A stretch of DNA of 64,000 nucleotides from Micromonospora_J zhanjiangensis. GTDB lineage: Bacteria; Actinomycetota; Actinomycetes; Mycobacteriales; Micromonosporaceae. The notes below the pieces were generated by a model that ran no database searches, had not been told where the DNA came from, and saw only the letters and a program-made list of their open reading frames with translations. Below, piece by piece: positions 8,342-17,836 of this stretch (positions are counted from its first letter, which is position 1; each line of letters opens with the position of its first letter). The stretch spans positions 124,001-188,000 of the forward strand of contig NZ_JBHSBN010000007.1 in assembly GCF_042650605.1 (NCBI RefSeq), in the 5' to 3' direction. The translations under genes were made by a program, and so were the position numbers.

Positions 8342-9625
8342 TCAGGACCGCCCGGCGCCGGTGGTCACGGTCGGTTTGCCGGGTACGGCGCCGGTGGTGA
8401 CGGCCGGGTCGTCCGCCGTGGCGGTCAGCTCGCCCTCGGCCAGCCGCAGCCGCAGCCGGTCGCCGGCCGCCACCTCGGCCGCCGACCGGACCACCCCACC
8501 GTCGGCGTCGCGCACGATGGCGTACCCCCGATTGAGGGTCGCGGCCGGCGACAGCGCCCGCAGCCGGGCCACCGTGTGGCCGAGTTCACCCACCGCGGCA
8601 CCGAGCCGATGGTCCAGACAGCGCCGGGCGCGGTCGGTCAGCGCGGTCACGTCGGCGTTCCGCTGGTCGAGCATCAGGCCGGGTCGGGCCAGCACCGGCC
8701 GGGACCGCCATGACTCGATCCGGTGTGTCTCCCGGTCGATCAGGCCGAGCACCGCCCGGTCCAGCCGGTGCCGGGCCAGCCGGATCAGCCGCAGCTCCTC
8801 GGCCAGGTCCGGCACCACCCGCTTGGCCGCGTCGGTGGGCGTCGAGGCCCGTACGTCCGCCACGTAGTCCAGCAGCGGGGCGTCCGTCTCGTGGCCGATG
8901 GCGCTGACCACCGGCGTACGGCAGCCGAACACGGCCCGGCAGAGTGCCTCGTCGGAGAAGGGCAGCAGGTCCTCGACCCCGCCGCCGCCCCGGGCGATGA
9001 CGATGACGTCGACGGCGTCGTCGCCGTCCAGCACCTTCAGCGCGTCGATGATCTGCGGCACCGCCGTCGGTCCCTGGACGGCCACGTTGACGGTGCGGAA
9101 CTCCACCGCCGGCCAGCGCCGTCGGGCGTTGGTCAGCACGTCCCGCTCGGCGGCCGAGGCGCGGCCGGTGATCAGGCCGATCCGGTGCGGCAGGAACGGC
9201 GGCCGGCGCTTGCGGGACCGGTCGAACAGGCCCTCGGCGGCGAGCAGCTTCTTGAGCTTCTCCAGCCGGGCCAGCAGCTCGCCGAGGCCGACCTGGCGGA
9301 TCTCGTCGGCGCGCAGGCTCAGCGTGCCGCGCGCGGCGTAGAACTCCGGCTTGGCGTGCAGCACCACCCGGGCCCCCTCGGCCAGCTCCGGGGCACCCAT
9401 GTCCAGGACGTCCCGGTTGGTGGTGACGGTGAGGCTCAGGTCGGCCGACGGGTCACGCAGGGTGAGGAACACGGTGCCGGCCCCCGGGCGGCGGCTGATC
9501 TGGGCCACCTGGCCGTCGACCCAGACCCAGCCGAGCTTGGCGATCCAGGCGCCGACCTTCTGACTGACCACCCGTACCGGCCAGGGGTCCTCGGGGGTGC
9601 TGCGCGGTGCGCCGGCCTCGGTCAT
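8342..9625 (-). CDS. xseA: Exodeoxyribonuclease VII large subunit
   Basis: 427 residues. An N-terminal OB-fold (WVWVDGQVAQISRRPGAGTVFLTLRD) is followed by the catalytic domain with GLITGRASAAERDVL, VIARGGGGVEDLLPFSDE and SAIGHETDAPLLDYVAD, the classic XseA motifs. The C-terminal NRGYAIVRDADG segment is also typical. With XseB it degrades single-stranded DNA from both ends to oligonucleotides during repair. A TAGGCT box six bases before the ATG points to a leaderless transcript. Confidence 0.97.
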   Translation of the reverse strand: MTEAGAPRSTPEDPWPVRVVSQKVGAWIAKLGWVWVDGQVAQISRRPGAGTVFLTLRDPSADLSLTVTTNRDVLDMGAPELAEGARVVLHAKPEFYAARGTLSLRADEIRQVGLGELLARLEKLKKLLAAEGLFDRSRKRRPPFLPHRIGLITGRASAAERDVLTNARRRWPAVEFRTVNVAVQGPTAVPQIIDALKVLDGDDAVDVIVIARGGGGVEDLLPFSDEALCRAVFGCRTPVVSAIGHETDAPLLDYVADVRASTPTDAAKRVVPDLAEELRLIRLARHRLDRAVLGLIDRETHRIESWRSRPVLARPGLMLDQRNADVTALTDRARRCLDHRLGAAVGELGHTVARLRALSPAATLNRGYAIVRDADGGVVRSAAEVAAGDRLRLRLAEGELTATADDPAVTTGAVPGKPTVTTGAGRS

Positions 9626-9631
9626 CCGGAC

Positions 9632-9637
9632 AGCCTA
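9632..9637 (-). promoter_or_regulatory. Leaderless -10 box TAGGCT for xseA
   Basis: TAGGCT on the minus strand, then six bases, then ATG 9625. Confidence 0.55.
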
Positions 9638-9715
9638 CGGGCGGTACGGCCGCGACGTGACCGGGCGCACCCGCCGTGGTCGTCGCGGCCCCGGGTGGCG
9701 TACGGCGGGCCCACG

Positions 9716-9721
9716 TAGACT
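9716..9721 (+). promoter_or_regulatory. Leaderless -10 box TAGACT for ispH
   Basis: TAGACT, six bases, then GTG 9728; the spacing supports this start codon. Confidence 0.6.
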
Positions 9722-9727
9722 GGCCTC

Positions 9728-10762
9728 GTGATCGAGGATCAGGCGACTCCCCAGGCCCACAAGCGCGTGCTGCTGGCCAAGCCCCGGGGCTACTGCGCCG
9801 GGGTCGACCGTGCGGTGCAGACCGTGGAAGAGGCGCTCAAGCTCTACGGCGCGCCGATCTACGTGCGCAAGCAGATCGTGCACAACAAGCACGTCGTGTC
9901 GACGCTGGAACGGCAGGGCGCGATCTTCGTCGAGGAGAACGAGGAGGTCCCCGAGGGCGCCATCGTGATCTTCTCCGCGCACGGCGTGGCGCCCGAGGTC
10001 TACGAGCAGGCCAAGAGCCGTTCGCTGCGGGCGATCGACGCGACCTGCCCGTTGGTCACGAAGGTGCACCAGGAGGCCAGGCGGTTCGCGGCCGACGACT
10101 ACGACATTCTGCTCATCGGGCACGAAGGCCACGAAGAGGTCATCGGCACGGCCGGTGAGGCACCCGCCCACATCCAGCTCGTGGACGGGCCGGACGGCGT
10201 CGACAAGATCACCGTCCGTGACCCGGACAAGGTGGTCTGGCTGTCCCAGACCACCCTCTCCGTGGACGAGACGATGGAGACCGTGGCCCGCCTCAAGCGC
10301 CGGTTGCCGATGCTCCAGTCGCCGCCCAGCGACGACATCTGCTACGCCACCTCCAACCGGCAGCACGTGGTGAAGCAGATCGCCCCGGACTGCGACGTGG
10401 TGATCGTGGTCGGCTCGCGCAACTCCTCCAACTCGGTCCGCCTGGTGGAGGTGGCCCTGGACGCCGGCGCCCGGTCCGCGCACCTGGTCGACTACGCGTC
10501 GGAGATCGCCGACGAGTGGCTGGCCGGCGCGACCACGGTCGGCGTCACCTCCGGCGCCAGCGTCCCGGACGACCTGGTGATGGAGGTGCTGGACCGGCTC
10601 GCCGGGCACGGCTTCACCGACGTGGCCGAGGTGACCACCGCCGACGAGCGGCTCACCTTCTCGCTGCCGCAGGAGCTGAAGCGGGACATGAAGGCCGCCG
10701 CGGCGGCCCGGGCGCAGCAGGCCGCCGCGCTCGCCGCCACCGCCGCCCCCGACGGACCCTGA
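9728..10762 (+). CDS. ispH: 4-hydroxy-3-methylbut-2-enyl diphosphate reductase
   Basis: 344 residues. The three Fe-S cysteines are in RGYCAGVDRA, ATCPLVTKV and NRQHVVKQ...ICYATSNRQ. Substrate-binding motifs include FSAHGVAPEV, GHEGHEEVIGTAGE and VGSRNSSNS. The enzyme makes IPP and DMAPP in the last step of the MEP isoprenoid pathway. The last 25 residues are an Ala/Arg-rich tail not needed for catalysis. Divergent from xseA with leaderless promoters on both sides. Confidence 0.97.
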   Translation: MIEDQATPQAHKRVLLAKPRGYCAGVDRAVQTVEEALKLYGAPIYVRKQIVHNKHVVSTLERQGAIFVEENEEVPEGAIVIFSAHGVAPEVYEQAKSRSLRAIDATCPLVTKVHQEARRFAADDYDILLIGHEGHEEVIGTAGEAPAHIQLVDGPDGVDKITVRDPDKVVWLSQTTLSVDETMETVARLKRRLPMLQSPPSDDICYATSNRQHVVKQIAPDCDVVIVVGSRNSSNSVRLVEVALDAGARSAHLVDYASEIADEWLAGATTVGVTSGASVPDDLVMEVLDRLAGHGFTDVAEVTTADERLTFSLPQELKRDMKAAAAARAQQAAALAATAAPDGP

Positions 10763-10822
10763 CCGGCGGCGCCAGCTGCCGCGGGTCCCGTCGAGGCCCA
10801 CCGAAGGCGGCGCGGAGGGAAC

Positions 10823-11293
10823 GTGGGCGGAACTGTCCGCGTCATACCGGTCATGAGGAAGATCCGGATTGCCGCGTCCGCCGCGATCGCCTGTCTGGCG
10901 CTCACCGCGTGCGGACAGAGCGGATCCACCCCGTCCCCGACCGTACCGGGAGGACCCTCGGTGACCACCTCACCCACCCCGGGCGAATCCGCCGGCACCA
11001 GCCCCACCACCAGCCCCGGTAATCCCGGTGACATCCCGCCCCTGCCGTCGGGCAGGTCGGCCGCGCCGACGCCGGCCGGCAGCCCGGCCGCGCCGGTGAC
11101 GCTGACCGGGACGGTGACCGCCGGGGTCGGGCCCAACTGCCTCCTGCTGGACAACTACCTGCTGGTCAACGGTCCACGGGACGTCGTCAAGCCGGGCGCC
11201 CGGGTGACCGTCACCGGCCGGGTCCGGTCCGACCTGATGACCACCTGCCAACAGGGCACCCCGTTCATGGTGGAGTCCGCCCGGCCCGCCTGA
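10823..11293 (+). CDS. Small lipoprotein with predicted OB-like C-terminal domain
   Basis: 156 residues from GTG 10823, which has GGAGG four bases upstream; ATG 10853 (146 residues) also gives a good signal peptide. Lipobox LALTAC sets the lipidated Cys. A Ser/Thr/Pro-rich linker of about 60 residues is followed by a compact beta domain: VTLTGTVTAGVGPNCLLL, then GARVTVTGRVRSDLM and a Cys pair (NC, TTC) that could form a disulphide. Function unknown. Convergent with the subtilisin gene. Confidence 0.7.
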   Translation: MGGTVRVIPVMRKIRIAASAAIACLALTACGQSGSTPSPTVPGGPSVTTSPTPGESAGTSPTTSPGNPGDIPPLPSGRSAAPTPAGSPAAPVTLTGTVTAGVGPNCLLLDNYLLVNGPRDVVKPGARVTVTGRVRSDLMTTCQQGTPFMVESARPA

Positions 11294-11343
11294 GCCGCGT
11301 TGCCCGGTCCTGCCGGGCCGGCCGGTCCGGCTGGGCCGGGACA

Positions 11344-11385
11344 CGACGGCGCCCGCCCCCGATGGACCGGGGACGGGCGCCGTCG
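11344..11385. terminator. Strong bidirectional terminator
   Basis: Perfect 12-bp arms at 11344-11355 and 11374-11385, with extra C/G pairing inside, between the convergent lipoprotein and subtilisin genes. Confidence 0.8.
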
Positions 11386-11393
11386 CGTACGAA

Positions 11394-14300
11394 CTAGTTG
11401 ACCGTGCCGATCGCGACGTTGCCGCGGCCGACGACCGCGCCCTCGTCGGTCACCACGACCATCTCGCCGAACAGTTGCCGACCGGCCGCCGGAGCGGACT
11501 GGGCGGTCACCGAGCCGGTGATGGTGGCGGTCGCGCCGTTGACCAGCGTCACCGCCGCGGCCGGCACCGAGATCGAGCCCAGCGACGCCGAGTAGAAGAC
11601 GTCCCGGTAGTCGTACTGGGTCGAGCCGGCCGGTACGGAGTACCCGTCGACCTCGATGTCGTACACGCCGGGGGCCGGGTTGGTCAGCGAGACCGCCTCC
11701 TCCGAGTCACCGTCGGCGGACCGGCCCACCTCGGCGCCGTCCTTGCGGACGAAGAGGTCCAGGTCGGCGCTGGGGTCGCTGGTCTTGCCGATGGACACGT
11801 CCAGCCGGCTCGCCCCCGCCGGGACGGTGACCTGGTACGTGTGCTTCTGGCCGGTGGAGATGGTCGGCCGGCTGCTGGCCGAGCTGCCCAGCGCGCCGCC
11901 CTTGCCGGTCACGGTGACCGGGCCGAAGGTGTTGGTCAGCTTCCAGCTCACCGCGGTCGGCTGGCCGGCCGTGACGGCGGGCAGTTCGACCACGGCCGGC
12001 TGGACCGCGACGCCCTGCACCCGCGCGGTCAACTGGAACGGGTTCTCCAGCGCCGGCGAGGTGCGCCGGGACTCGACCTCGATCTCCCAGACGCCCGGCA
12101 GCGGGCTCTGGTAGTCCCGCTCCTGCGGCTTGCAGACCGCCGCGTCGGAGAAGTTGGTGTAGCACGCCGTGCTGGCCGTGCTCTCCACCGGTACGCCGTA
12201 CGGGTTGATCGCGATGAACCGGGTCTGCGAACCGGTCGCGATGCCGGACAGGTTGACCTGCAGCGCCGTCGCGCCGGCCGGCACGGTGACGAAGTAGGAC
12301 TTGAACAGGTTGCGGTCGACCGAGCCGGACGTGCTGAACGAGAAGTTCGGCTTGGCCGGCGTGTTCGGCACGACCACGGTGTTGAGCACCGAGAAGTCGA
12401 CCGTCGAGGTGGCCGGGTCGTCAACCCGCAGGATGGCGCTGTGCACGCCCGCGTCACCCTTGGCCTTGACGGTGACCGAGACCGCCTTGTTGAGCGGCAG
12501 GTTGACCGACTTCGACGAGACGCTGAACGTGCCGTCGTTGCCGACCAGGCTCAGGTTGTGCTTGACGCTCTTCGCCGATCCGCCGGTTCGGGTGATCTTC
12601 ACGGTGTAGCTCTTCGAGGCACCCGGCTGCTGGCCGCCCGCGCCGGCGGCGCACCGGTTGTACACGCCGGAACCCACGTTCGGGGTCGACTCGTACTGGC
12701 CGGTGGCCGGGTTCAGCGTGGTCAGGAAGCCGGACAGCGGGGTGCAGACCGGCGCCTGCGCGGTGTAGCCGTTGGTGGTCACCCCACCGGCGAGCAGCTT
12801 CCACGCGCCGTTCACGTCCAGCCGGCCGTTGCCCTGCCCGTGCGCCGGCACCCCGTCGATCCACTTCGCCGACGAGTTGAGCGCGCCGCGCAGCGCGGCC
12901 GGGGTGACGCCCTTGTCGGTGGCCTTGGCGGCCGACAGCAGCAGCGCGGCGGCCCCGGTGGCCTGCGGCGCGGCCATCGAGGTGCCGTTCAACATCGAGT
13001 AGCCCGGCGGCAGCGTGTAGCCGGTCTCCGGCACCGCCGTGCCCGACTGCCACAGCGGGGTGGTCGAGATGGCCGACCCGGGCGCGGTGATGTTCGGCTT
13101 GAACCCGCCGTCCTCACGCGGTCCCCGCGAGGAGAAGTTGAACAACTGGTACGGGGTGCGGGTCACCGAGCCGTAGTTGGCCAACCAGGTGTCCTTGCTG
13201 ACCCCGGCGGCGACGCTCATCACGTTGTCGGCGACCGATGGGTCGCCCACCGTGTTGACCCCCGGGCCGGAGTTCCCGGCCGAGATGAACATCTGCACGC
13301 CGTAGTCGCTGATCAGCCGGTCGTAGAGCCGGGCCCGGGCGTTGTGCCCGTCGTTCAGCGCGGGCAGCCCGCCGATCGACATGTTGACCACGTCGACCTT
13401 TCGGTTGACGACCAGTTCGACCATGCCGTCGGTGAGCGCGGCGGCGGTGCAGCCGCCGCCCCAGGAGCAGGCCCGCGCGGAGACCAGCTTGGCGCCGGGC
13501 GCCGCGCCGTTGAAGTTCGGGTTGCCCATCATGTTGTACGCGGCGGTGATGCCGGCCACGTGCGAGCCGTGCTGCGCCTCGACGATGCCGATGTTGACGA
13601 AGTCGGCGGTGCCGGGCAGTCCGACCGGGGTGGTGTCGACGTTCGTCCGGTAGTCCACGACGAACGGCATCTGCTCGCGGACCGCGGTGGCCGGGTTGTC
13701 GGTGCCGAAGTGCCCGACGTCGTATCTCTCCCGGTAGGGCCGCATCACCGGGTCGTCGGTGAAGTCGCGGTTCTGGTTGGCGTCGACGCGCACGTCGTGG
13801 GTGACCGGGTCGTAGAGCACGCCGAACCGGTCGGTCTTGTCGCCGTCCCGGTTGACGTCACCGCCGGGCTCGCTGGCCGCGGTGATGGACTCGGAGAACT
13901 GGTTGATCCGGTACGTCCCGGCCGGCGCGGTCCAGGTGGCACCCGCGTACGCGAACGACGGGCCGGTCACCTCGGTCAGCATGGCCCGCCAGCTGGCGTC
14001 CTCCAGCGGGTCGGTGGCGGTGAACCAGTCGGTGATCTTCCGCTCGCCGGTGGAGGTGGTCTGCAGGGCCGGGTTGTCCAGGTCGACACCCGAGTCCATG
14101 ATGCCGATGGTGACCCCGCGACCGTCCCAGGTCGGGTGCGCCTGCCTGAAGGCGACCGCGCCGGTCTCGTTGGTCGGCATGTACGGGTTGACGGCCGGGG
14201 TGTCCTTGCCCGGTCCGGCCACCGCCTGCGCCGCCGCCGTCGCGCCGTCCGGCCGGGCCAACGGCTCCGGCTTGGGCAGCGGGATGGACTCGTTCAGGTC

Positions 14301-14684
14301 GATCGCGGCGACGCCGGGCAGCTTGGCGGCCTTGAGCACGTTGCCGGTGGGGACCTGGACGCGAAGGTAGCCCACGCCGTCCACCTGGTTGCCGATCCGG
14401 CCGCCGAGCTTGCGCAGCTCGTCGGCGACCTTCCCGGCCTTGCCCTTGTCGGTGGCGACGATCAGCACGACGTCCTTGGCGCCCTTGGCCTTGGCCTCGG
14501 CGAGCAGGTCGAGGTCGTGCGAGCCCAGCGTGTCGGCCGGCGCGGACTTGGGTGTGTCCTGGTCGGAGGGTCCGGGCGCCGCGCTGGCCGTGCCGCCGCC
14601 CGCGAGGGTCACGGCGCCGACGGCCACGGCCGAGGCGAGGAGACCGGCGGAGGTGCGCCGGCCCCGGGATGAGGGTCTGATCAC
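11394..14684 (-). CDS. Large secreted S8 (subtilisin-like) serine protease
   Basis: 1096 residues from GTG 14684, chosen because TGGAGGAAG lies six bases before it. A signal peptide (about 1-36) and an inhibitor-like propeptide precede the catalytic domain. The triad is Asp in GIMDSGVD (about 197), His in QHGSHVAG (about 374) and Ser in NGTSMAAP (about 568). The catalytic domain is interrupted by long insertions, as in cucumisin and Streptomyces large subtilases. The C-terminal 450 residues are beta-rich, with repeated ATALQVNLSG and SRLDVSIGK pre-peptidase-type domains that may bind wall or substrate. Very probably an extracellular protease. Confidence 0.92.
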   Translation of the reverse strand: MIRPSSRGRRTSAGLLASAVAVGAVTLAGGGTASAAPGPSDQDTPKSAPADTLGSHDLDLLAEAKAKGAKDVVLIVATDKGKAGKVADELRKLGGRIGNQVDGVGYLRVQVPTGNVLKAAKLPGVAAIDLNESIPLPKPEPLARPDGATAAAQAVAGPGKDTPAVNPYMPTNETGAVAFRQAHPTWDGRGVTIGIMDSGVDLDNPALQTTSTGERKITDWFTATDPLEDASWRAMLTEVTGPSFAYAGATWTAPAGTYRINQFSESITAASEPGGDVNRDGDKTDRFGVLYDPVTHDVRVDANQNRDFTDDPVMRPYRERYDVGHFGTDNPATAVREQMPFVVDYRTNVDTTPVGLPGTADFVNIGIVEAQHGSHVAGITAAYNMMGNPNFNGAAPGAKLVSARACSWGGGCTAAALTDGMVELVVNRKVDVVNMSIGGLPALNDGHNARARLYDRLISDYGVQMFISAGNSGPGVNTVGDPSVADNVMSVAAGVSKDTWLANYGSVTRTPYQLFNFSSRGPREDGGFKPNITAPGSAISTTPLWQSGTAVPETGYTLPPGYSMLNGTSMAAPQATGAAALLLSAAKATDKGVTPAALRGALNSSAKWIDGVPAHGQGNGRLDVNGAWKLLAGGVTTNGYTAQAPVCTPLSGFLTTLNPATGQYESTPNVGSGVYNRCAAGAGGQQPGASKSYTVKITRTGGSAKSVKHNLSLVGNDGTFSVSSKSVNLPLNKAVSVTVKAKGDAGVHSAILRVDDPATSTVDFSVLNTVVVPNTPAKPNFSFSTSGSVDRNLFKSYFVTVPAGATALQVNLSGIATGSQTRFIAINPYGVPVESTASTACYTNFSDAAVCKPQERDYQSPLPGVWEIEVESRRTSPALENPFQLTARVQGVAVQPAVVELPAVTAGQPTAVSWKLTNTFGPVTVTGKGGALGSSASSRPTISTGQKHTYQVTVPAGASRLDVSIGKTSDPSADLDLFVRKDGAEVGRSADGDSEEAVSLTNPAPGVYDIEVDGYSVPAGSTQYDYRDVFYSASLGSISVPAAAVTLVNGATATITGSVTAQSAPAAGRQLFGEMVVVTDEGAVVGRGNVAIGTVN

Positions 14685-14798
14685 GTTCTCTTCCTCCAGA
14701 GAACAGGGCCCTGCGATGTGGGGCACACGTGAGCGAATCCTGTGTGGGCGGCTCGCCCCGTGTCACTAGTCAGGACCTCGTTGTAATGAGGCCGTGAT

Positions 14799-14822
14799 AT
14801 TGACTAATGCGAATTGACTAAT
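14799..14822. repeat. Direct repeat ATTGACTAAT x2 in an AT-rich promoter region
   Basis: Copies at 14799-14808 and 14813-14822, 14 bases apart, within an unusually AT-rich patch between rmuC and the subtilisin gene. It could be an operator for the protease gene. Confidence 0.4.
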
Positions 14823-14843
14823 TGTCCGTTCGGCCAATTGTCA

Positions 14844-16055
14844 TCAATTTCGGTCCGGCCCGACCGACCGGATCCGGTCCATTCCGGACTCCGGTACGAG
14901 CACCGGCTGATCGATCAGCTCCGGGGCCTGCGGCTGCCGGGGCGCCACCTCGACCTGGGCGGGCGTACCCAACTCGCCGCCGGAGACCCCCAGGTCGGCC
15001 AGCTTGCGGGCGCTGACCAGCACCCGCGCCTCCAACGAACCGACGGCCCGGTTGTACGCGGTCACCGCCGAGCCCAGTGCCCCGCCCAGCTTCCCGACGT
15101 GGTCGCCGAGGGTGGCCAGCCGGCCGTACAACTCGCGGGCCAGCGAGTGCACCGCCACCGCGTTGCGGGCCAGCGCCTCCTGCCGCCACGCGTACGCCAC
15201 CGTGCGCAGCAGCGCGACCAGCGTGGCCGGGGTGGCCAGCACCACGTCGCGGGTGAACGCGTGCTCCAACAGCGTCGGGTCGCGTTGCAGGGCCACGTCG
15301 AGGAACGGGTCCGCCGGCACGAAGAGGACCACGAATTCGGGCGTCTGCTCGAATGCGGTCCAATAGGACTTCGCGGCCAACGCGTCGACGTGCGCCCGCA
15401 ACTGGCGGGCGTGCCCGTCCAGGTGACGGTCCCGGGTGGCCTCGTCCCGCGCCTCCATCGCGCTCAGGTACGCGTCGAACGGCGCCTTCGCGTCGACCAC
15501 CACGCTCCGTCCGCCGTGCAACCGGACCACCAGGTCCGGGCGTACCACCTGATGGTCGGTCGCGGCGGTGACCTGCTCGGCGAAGTCGCAGTGCTCCAGC
15601 ATGCCGGCGGCCTCGACGATCCGGCGCAGCTGGTGCTCGCCCCACCGGCCGCGCACTTGCGGCGCGCGCAGTGCCGCCACCAGCTGCCGGGTCTCGGTGC
15701 GCAGCTCGCCGGAGACGCCGGTCATGGCCCGGACCTGCTCGCGCAGCTCCGCGTACGCGTCGACCCGGTCGTGCTCCAACTCGGTCATCCGCTGTTCGTA
15801 GCGGCGCAGCGTCTCGTGCAGCGGTGCCACCGCGCGCGCCACCGCCTCCTGGGACTGGGCGGTGGCCTCGTAGGACAGCGCCCGCATGGACTGCTCCAGC
15901 CGACCCTCGCCCTCGCGGGTGGCGGCCAGGGTCGCGTCGAGCCGAGCGATCTCGGCCGCCGACCGGGCGCGGGCGGCGTACCAGCCCACCGCCCCGCCGA
16001 CGCCGAGGCAGACGACCACCACGGCCAGCGTCGAAGGATCCACGTCAAAGAGCAT
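14844..16055 (-). CDS. rmuC: DNA recombination protein RmuC
   Basis: 403 residues from ATG 16055; GTG 16088 would add 11 residues. One N-terminal membrane helix (LAVVVVCLGVGGAVGWYAA) is followed by a long coiled coil (about 30-130), then the RmuC nuclease-like core: VRGRWGEHQLRRIVEAAGM, VVDAKAPFDAYLSAM and VLFVPADPFLDVAL. RmuC limits inversion of short repeats in Escherichia coli and has a PD-(D/E)XK-like core. Divergent from the glycine-rich membrane protein at 16130. Confidence 0.92.
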   Translation of the reverse strand: MLFDVDPSTLAVVVVCLGVGGAVGWYAARARSAAEIARLDATLAATREGEGRLEQSMRALSYEATAQSQEAVARAVAPLHETLRRYEQRMTELEHDRVDAYAELREQVRAMTGVSGELRTETRQLVAALRAPQVRGRWGEHQLRRIVEAAGMLEHCDFAEQVTAATDHQVVRPDLVVRLHGGRSVVVDAKAPFDAYLSAMEARDEATRDRHLDGHARQLRAHVDALAAKSYWTAFEQTPEFVVLFVPADPFLDVALQRDPTLLEHAFTRDVVLATPATLVALLRTVAYAWRQEALARNAVAVHSLARELYGRLATLGDHVGKLGGALGSAVTAYNRAVGSLEARVLVSARKLADLGVSGGELGTPAQVEVAPRQPQAPELIDQPVLVPESGMDRIRSVGPDRN

Positions 16056-16116
16056 GCCAAACGGGTACGACGGGAGCACCTCAGACACGTTCCGGGCGGC
16101 TGTTGGCCGGCGGAGC

Positions 16117-16122
16117 TATCGT
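16117..16122 (+). promoter_or_regulatory. Leaderless -10 box TATCGT
   Basis: TATCGT, seven bases, then GTG 16130. Confidence 0.5.
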
Positions 16123-16129
16123 CGTAACC

Positions 16130-16939
16130 GTGACTTTGATCCTGCTCCTGTTGGTGGTCCTGCTCGTCGGCGGCCTGCTTTGGATGCGCCGGGAGAGCGC
16201 GGCGCGCACCGAGCGGGAGCTGGCCGACGCCCGCGCCGACGCGCAACGCTGGTACGAGCGGCTCGGTGGCCAGGTGATGAACCTGCACGGCGACGAGCCG
16301 GCGGTGCGTCAGGCCCTGGTCGACGCGGGCGAGCGGTACAACGCGGCCGGTAGCCAGCTGGAACAGGCCCGGACGGCCCGGCAGTACCAGCTCGCCCGGG
16401 AGACCGCGCTGGAGGGTCTGAGCTACGTCCGCGCGGCGCGCACCGCCCTCGGCATCGACCCGGGCCCGGAGCTGCCGCAGCTTGCCGCCGCGCAGGGCGC
16501 CGGCACGCTCACCAAGGAACGTTCGGTCGACGTGCAGGGGCAGACCTTCAAGGCCGGCCCGCAACCCGGCCGGGACACCCCCTACTACTACCCGGGCGGC
16601 CGCTACCAGGGTCGCCCGGTGCCGGCCGGTTGGTACTCCACCCCGTGGTGGAAGACCGCGCTGGGTGCCGGCGCCGGCGTGCTCGGCGGCATGCTGATCG
16701 CCGACGCGCTGTTCTCGCCGGCCTTCGCCGACCCGGGGTTCGGCGGCTGGGGCGACGGCTACCAGGAGGGCTTCGCCGACGGGCAGGGCTTCGACGGCGA
16801 CGGCGGCGGGTTCGACGGCGGCTACGGCGACGACCAGGGCTTCGGCGGCGGCGGTGACCCCGGTGACTGGGGCGGCGGCGGCGACTTCGGCGGCGGTGGC
16901 GACTGGGGTGGCGGCGACTTCGGTGGCGGGGACTTCTGA
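16130..16939 (+). CDS. Membrane protein of unknown function with Gly/Asp/Phe-rich C-terminus
   Basis: 269 residues. A hydrophobic N-terminal helix (LILLLLVVLLVGGLLWM) leads into a helical region of about 110 residues (ARTERELADARADAQRWYERL and on). A Tyr/Pro-rich stretch (TPYYYPGGRYQG) and a second hydrophobic segment (ALGAGAGVLGGMLIADALF) follow. The last 65 residues are repeats of Gly with Asp, Phe and Trp, a low-complexity tail that may stay outside the cell. I do not recognise the family. The start is set by the -10 box spacing. Confidence 0.72.
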   Translation: MTLILLLLVVLLVGGLLWMRRESAARTERELADARADAQRWYERLGGQVMNLHGDEPAVRQALVDAGERYNAAGSQLEQARTARQYQLARETALEGLSYVRAARTALGIDPGPELPQLAAAQGAGTLTKERSVDVQGQTFKAGPQPGRDTPYYYPGGRYQGRPVPAGWYSTPWWKTALGAGAGVLGGMLIADALFSPAFADPGFGGWGDGYQEGFADGQGFDGDGGGFDGGYGDDQGFGGGGDPGDWGGGGDFGGGGDWGGGDFGGGDF

Positions 16940-16980
16940 TCGGGTCCCGCCGTCGCTAATCCGTGGTCGGGGGCGGGCCA

Positions 16981-17027
16981 CCGTGCCCGGCGCGGCCCGG
17001 CAGGCTTGATGTCCGCGCCGGGCACGG
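16981..17027 (+). terminator. Strong terminator, 15-bp perfect stem
   Basis: Arms 16981-16995 and 17013-17027 are exact complements, and imperfect outer pairing extends the stem to about 16966-17041. It follows the glycine-rich protein gene. Confidence 0.75.
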
Positions 17028-17159
17028 CGACCCGCCCGACCGGGGGTGCGGCGCCGCGCGTGGTGCGGCGGCCCGCCCGGCAAGGGAGGGGCAGCCGGTG
17101 GCCCGATGGTAGGGGTGGCCGGATGTACCGGGGACCCGCGCCGGGGCAGAGTTGACGGC

Positions 17160-17828
17160 GTGAGCGTGCAGACAGGAACGCCGGCCGAGACCACCCCGGA
17201 CGGGCAGCAGTTGGCCGACCCGGCCCGGAACCGCCGGGCCTGGCTGATCGGCCTGGTCGTCGCGGCCGTCTCGGCGGCGCTGGCCAACACGATCGCCCAG
17301 GCGGTCGGGGAGTACCACTGGTGGGCCGGGTTCATCCTGGTGCCCGGCGCGCTCATCGCGGCCTGCGCCGGCCCGTTGCTGATCCGCGGCCGCGGTGCGG
17401 CCTTCTTCGGTTACCTGGTGGCCTGGATCGGCGGGTTGGTCCTCGTGGTCGGCGCGCTGCTGATGGCCGGGGCGATGGGTCGCGGCTGGCCGTTGATGAT
17501 CACGCTGCCCTGCCTGGCGGTGGCCGGCACCTACGGTTGGCGGTCGACGCATCCCCTGGTGCGCGGCCTGCACCGGTCGGTGGCCCTGCTGGCGCTGGTG
17601 GCCGCCACCCTCGGCCCGACCTTCCTGCTGCTGCGCGCCGGCTGGGTCGACTTCGGCGCGACCGGCTGGTGGGGCGCGCACATGATGGCCGCCGGTGCGG
17701 TGGTCGTCGCCAACGCGATCGAGCTGGCCCGCCACCGCATGCCCTACCGCCTCCAGGCAGTCACCCTCTCCCTCGGCCCCGCCGTCGTCACCCTCCTTTT
17801 CGGCCTCCGCTTCCTCCGCGGCTGGTAA
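17160..17828 (+). CDS. Multi-pass membrane protein, unknown function
   Basis: 222 residues, about six predicted membrane helices (AWLIGLVVAAVSAALANTIA, GFILVPGALIAACAG, FFGYLVAWIGGLVLVVGALL and others). GTG 17160 is chosen because a CAGAGT box ends seven bases before it; GTG 17166 is an alternative. No catalytic motif is seen. It ends only eight bases from the convergent valS stop, so their 3' ends probably overlap as transcripts. Confidence 0.68.
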   Translation: MSVQTGTPAETTPDGQQLADPARNRRAWLIGLVVAAVSAALANTIAQAVGEYHWWAGFILVPGALIAACAGPLLIRGRGAAFFGYLVAWIGGLVLVVGALLMAGAMGRGWPLMITLPCLAVAGTYGWRSTHPLVRGLHRSVALLALVAATLGPTFLLLRAGWVDFGATGWWGAHMMAAGAVVVANAIELARHRMPYRLQAVTLSLGPAVVTLLFGLRFLRGW

Positions 17829-17836
17829 CCCGGCGG

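Noticed and set aside
11475..14672. 1065-codon plus-strand frame opposite the subtilisin gene
   Set aside because: It mirrors the S8 protease, has Arg/Gly/Val-rich shadow composition and no family motif.
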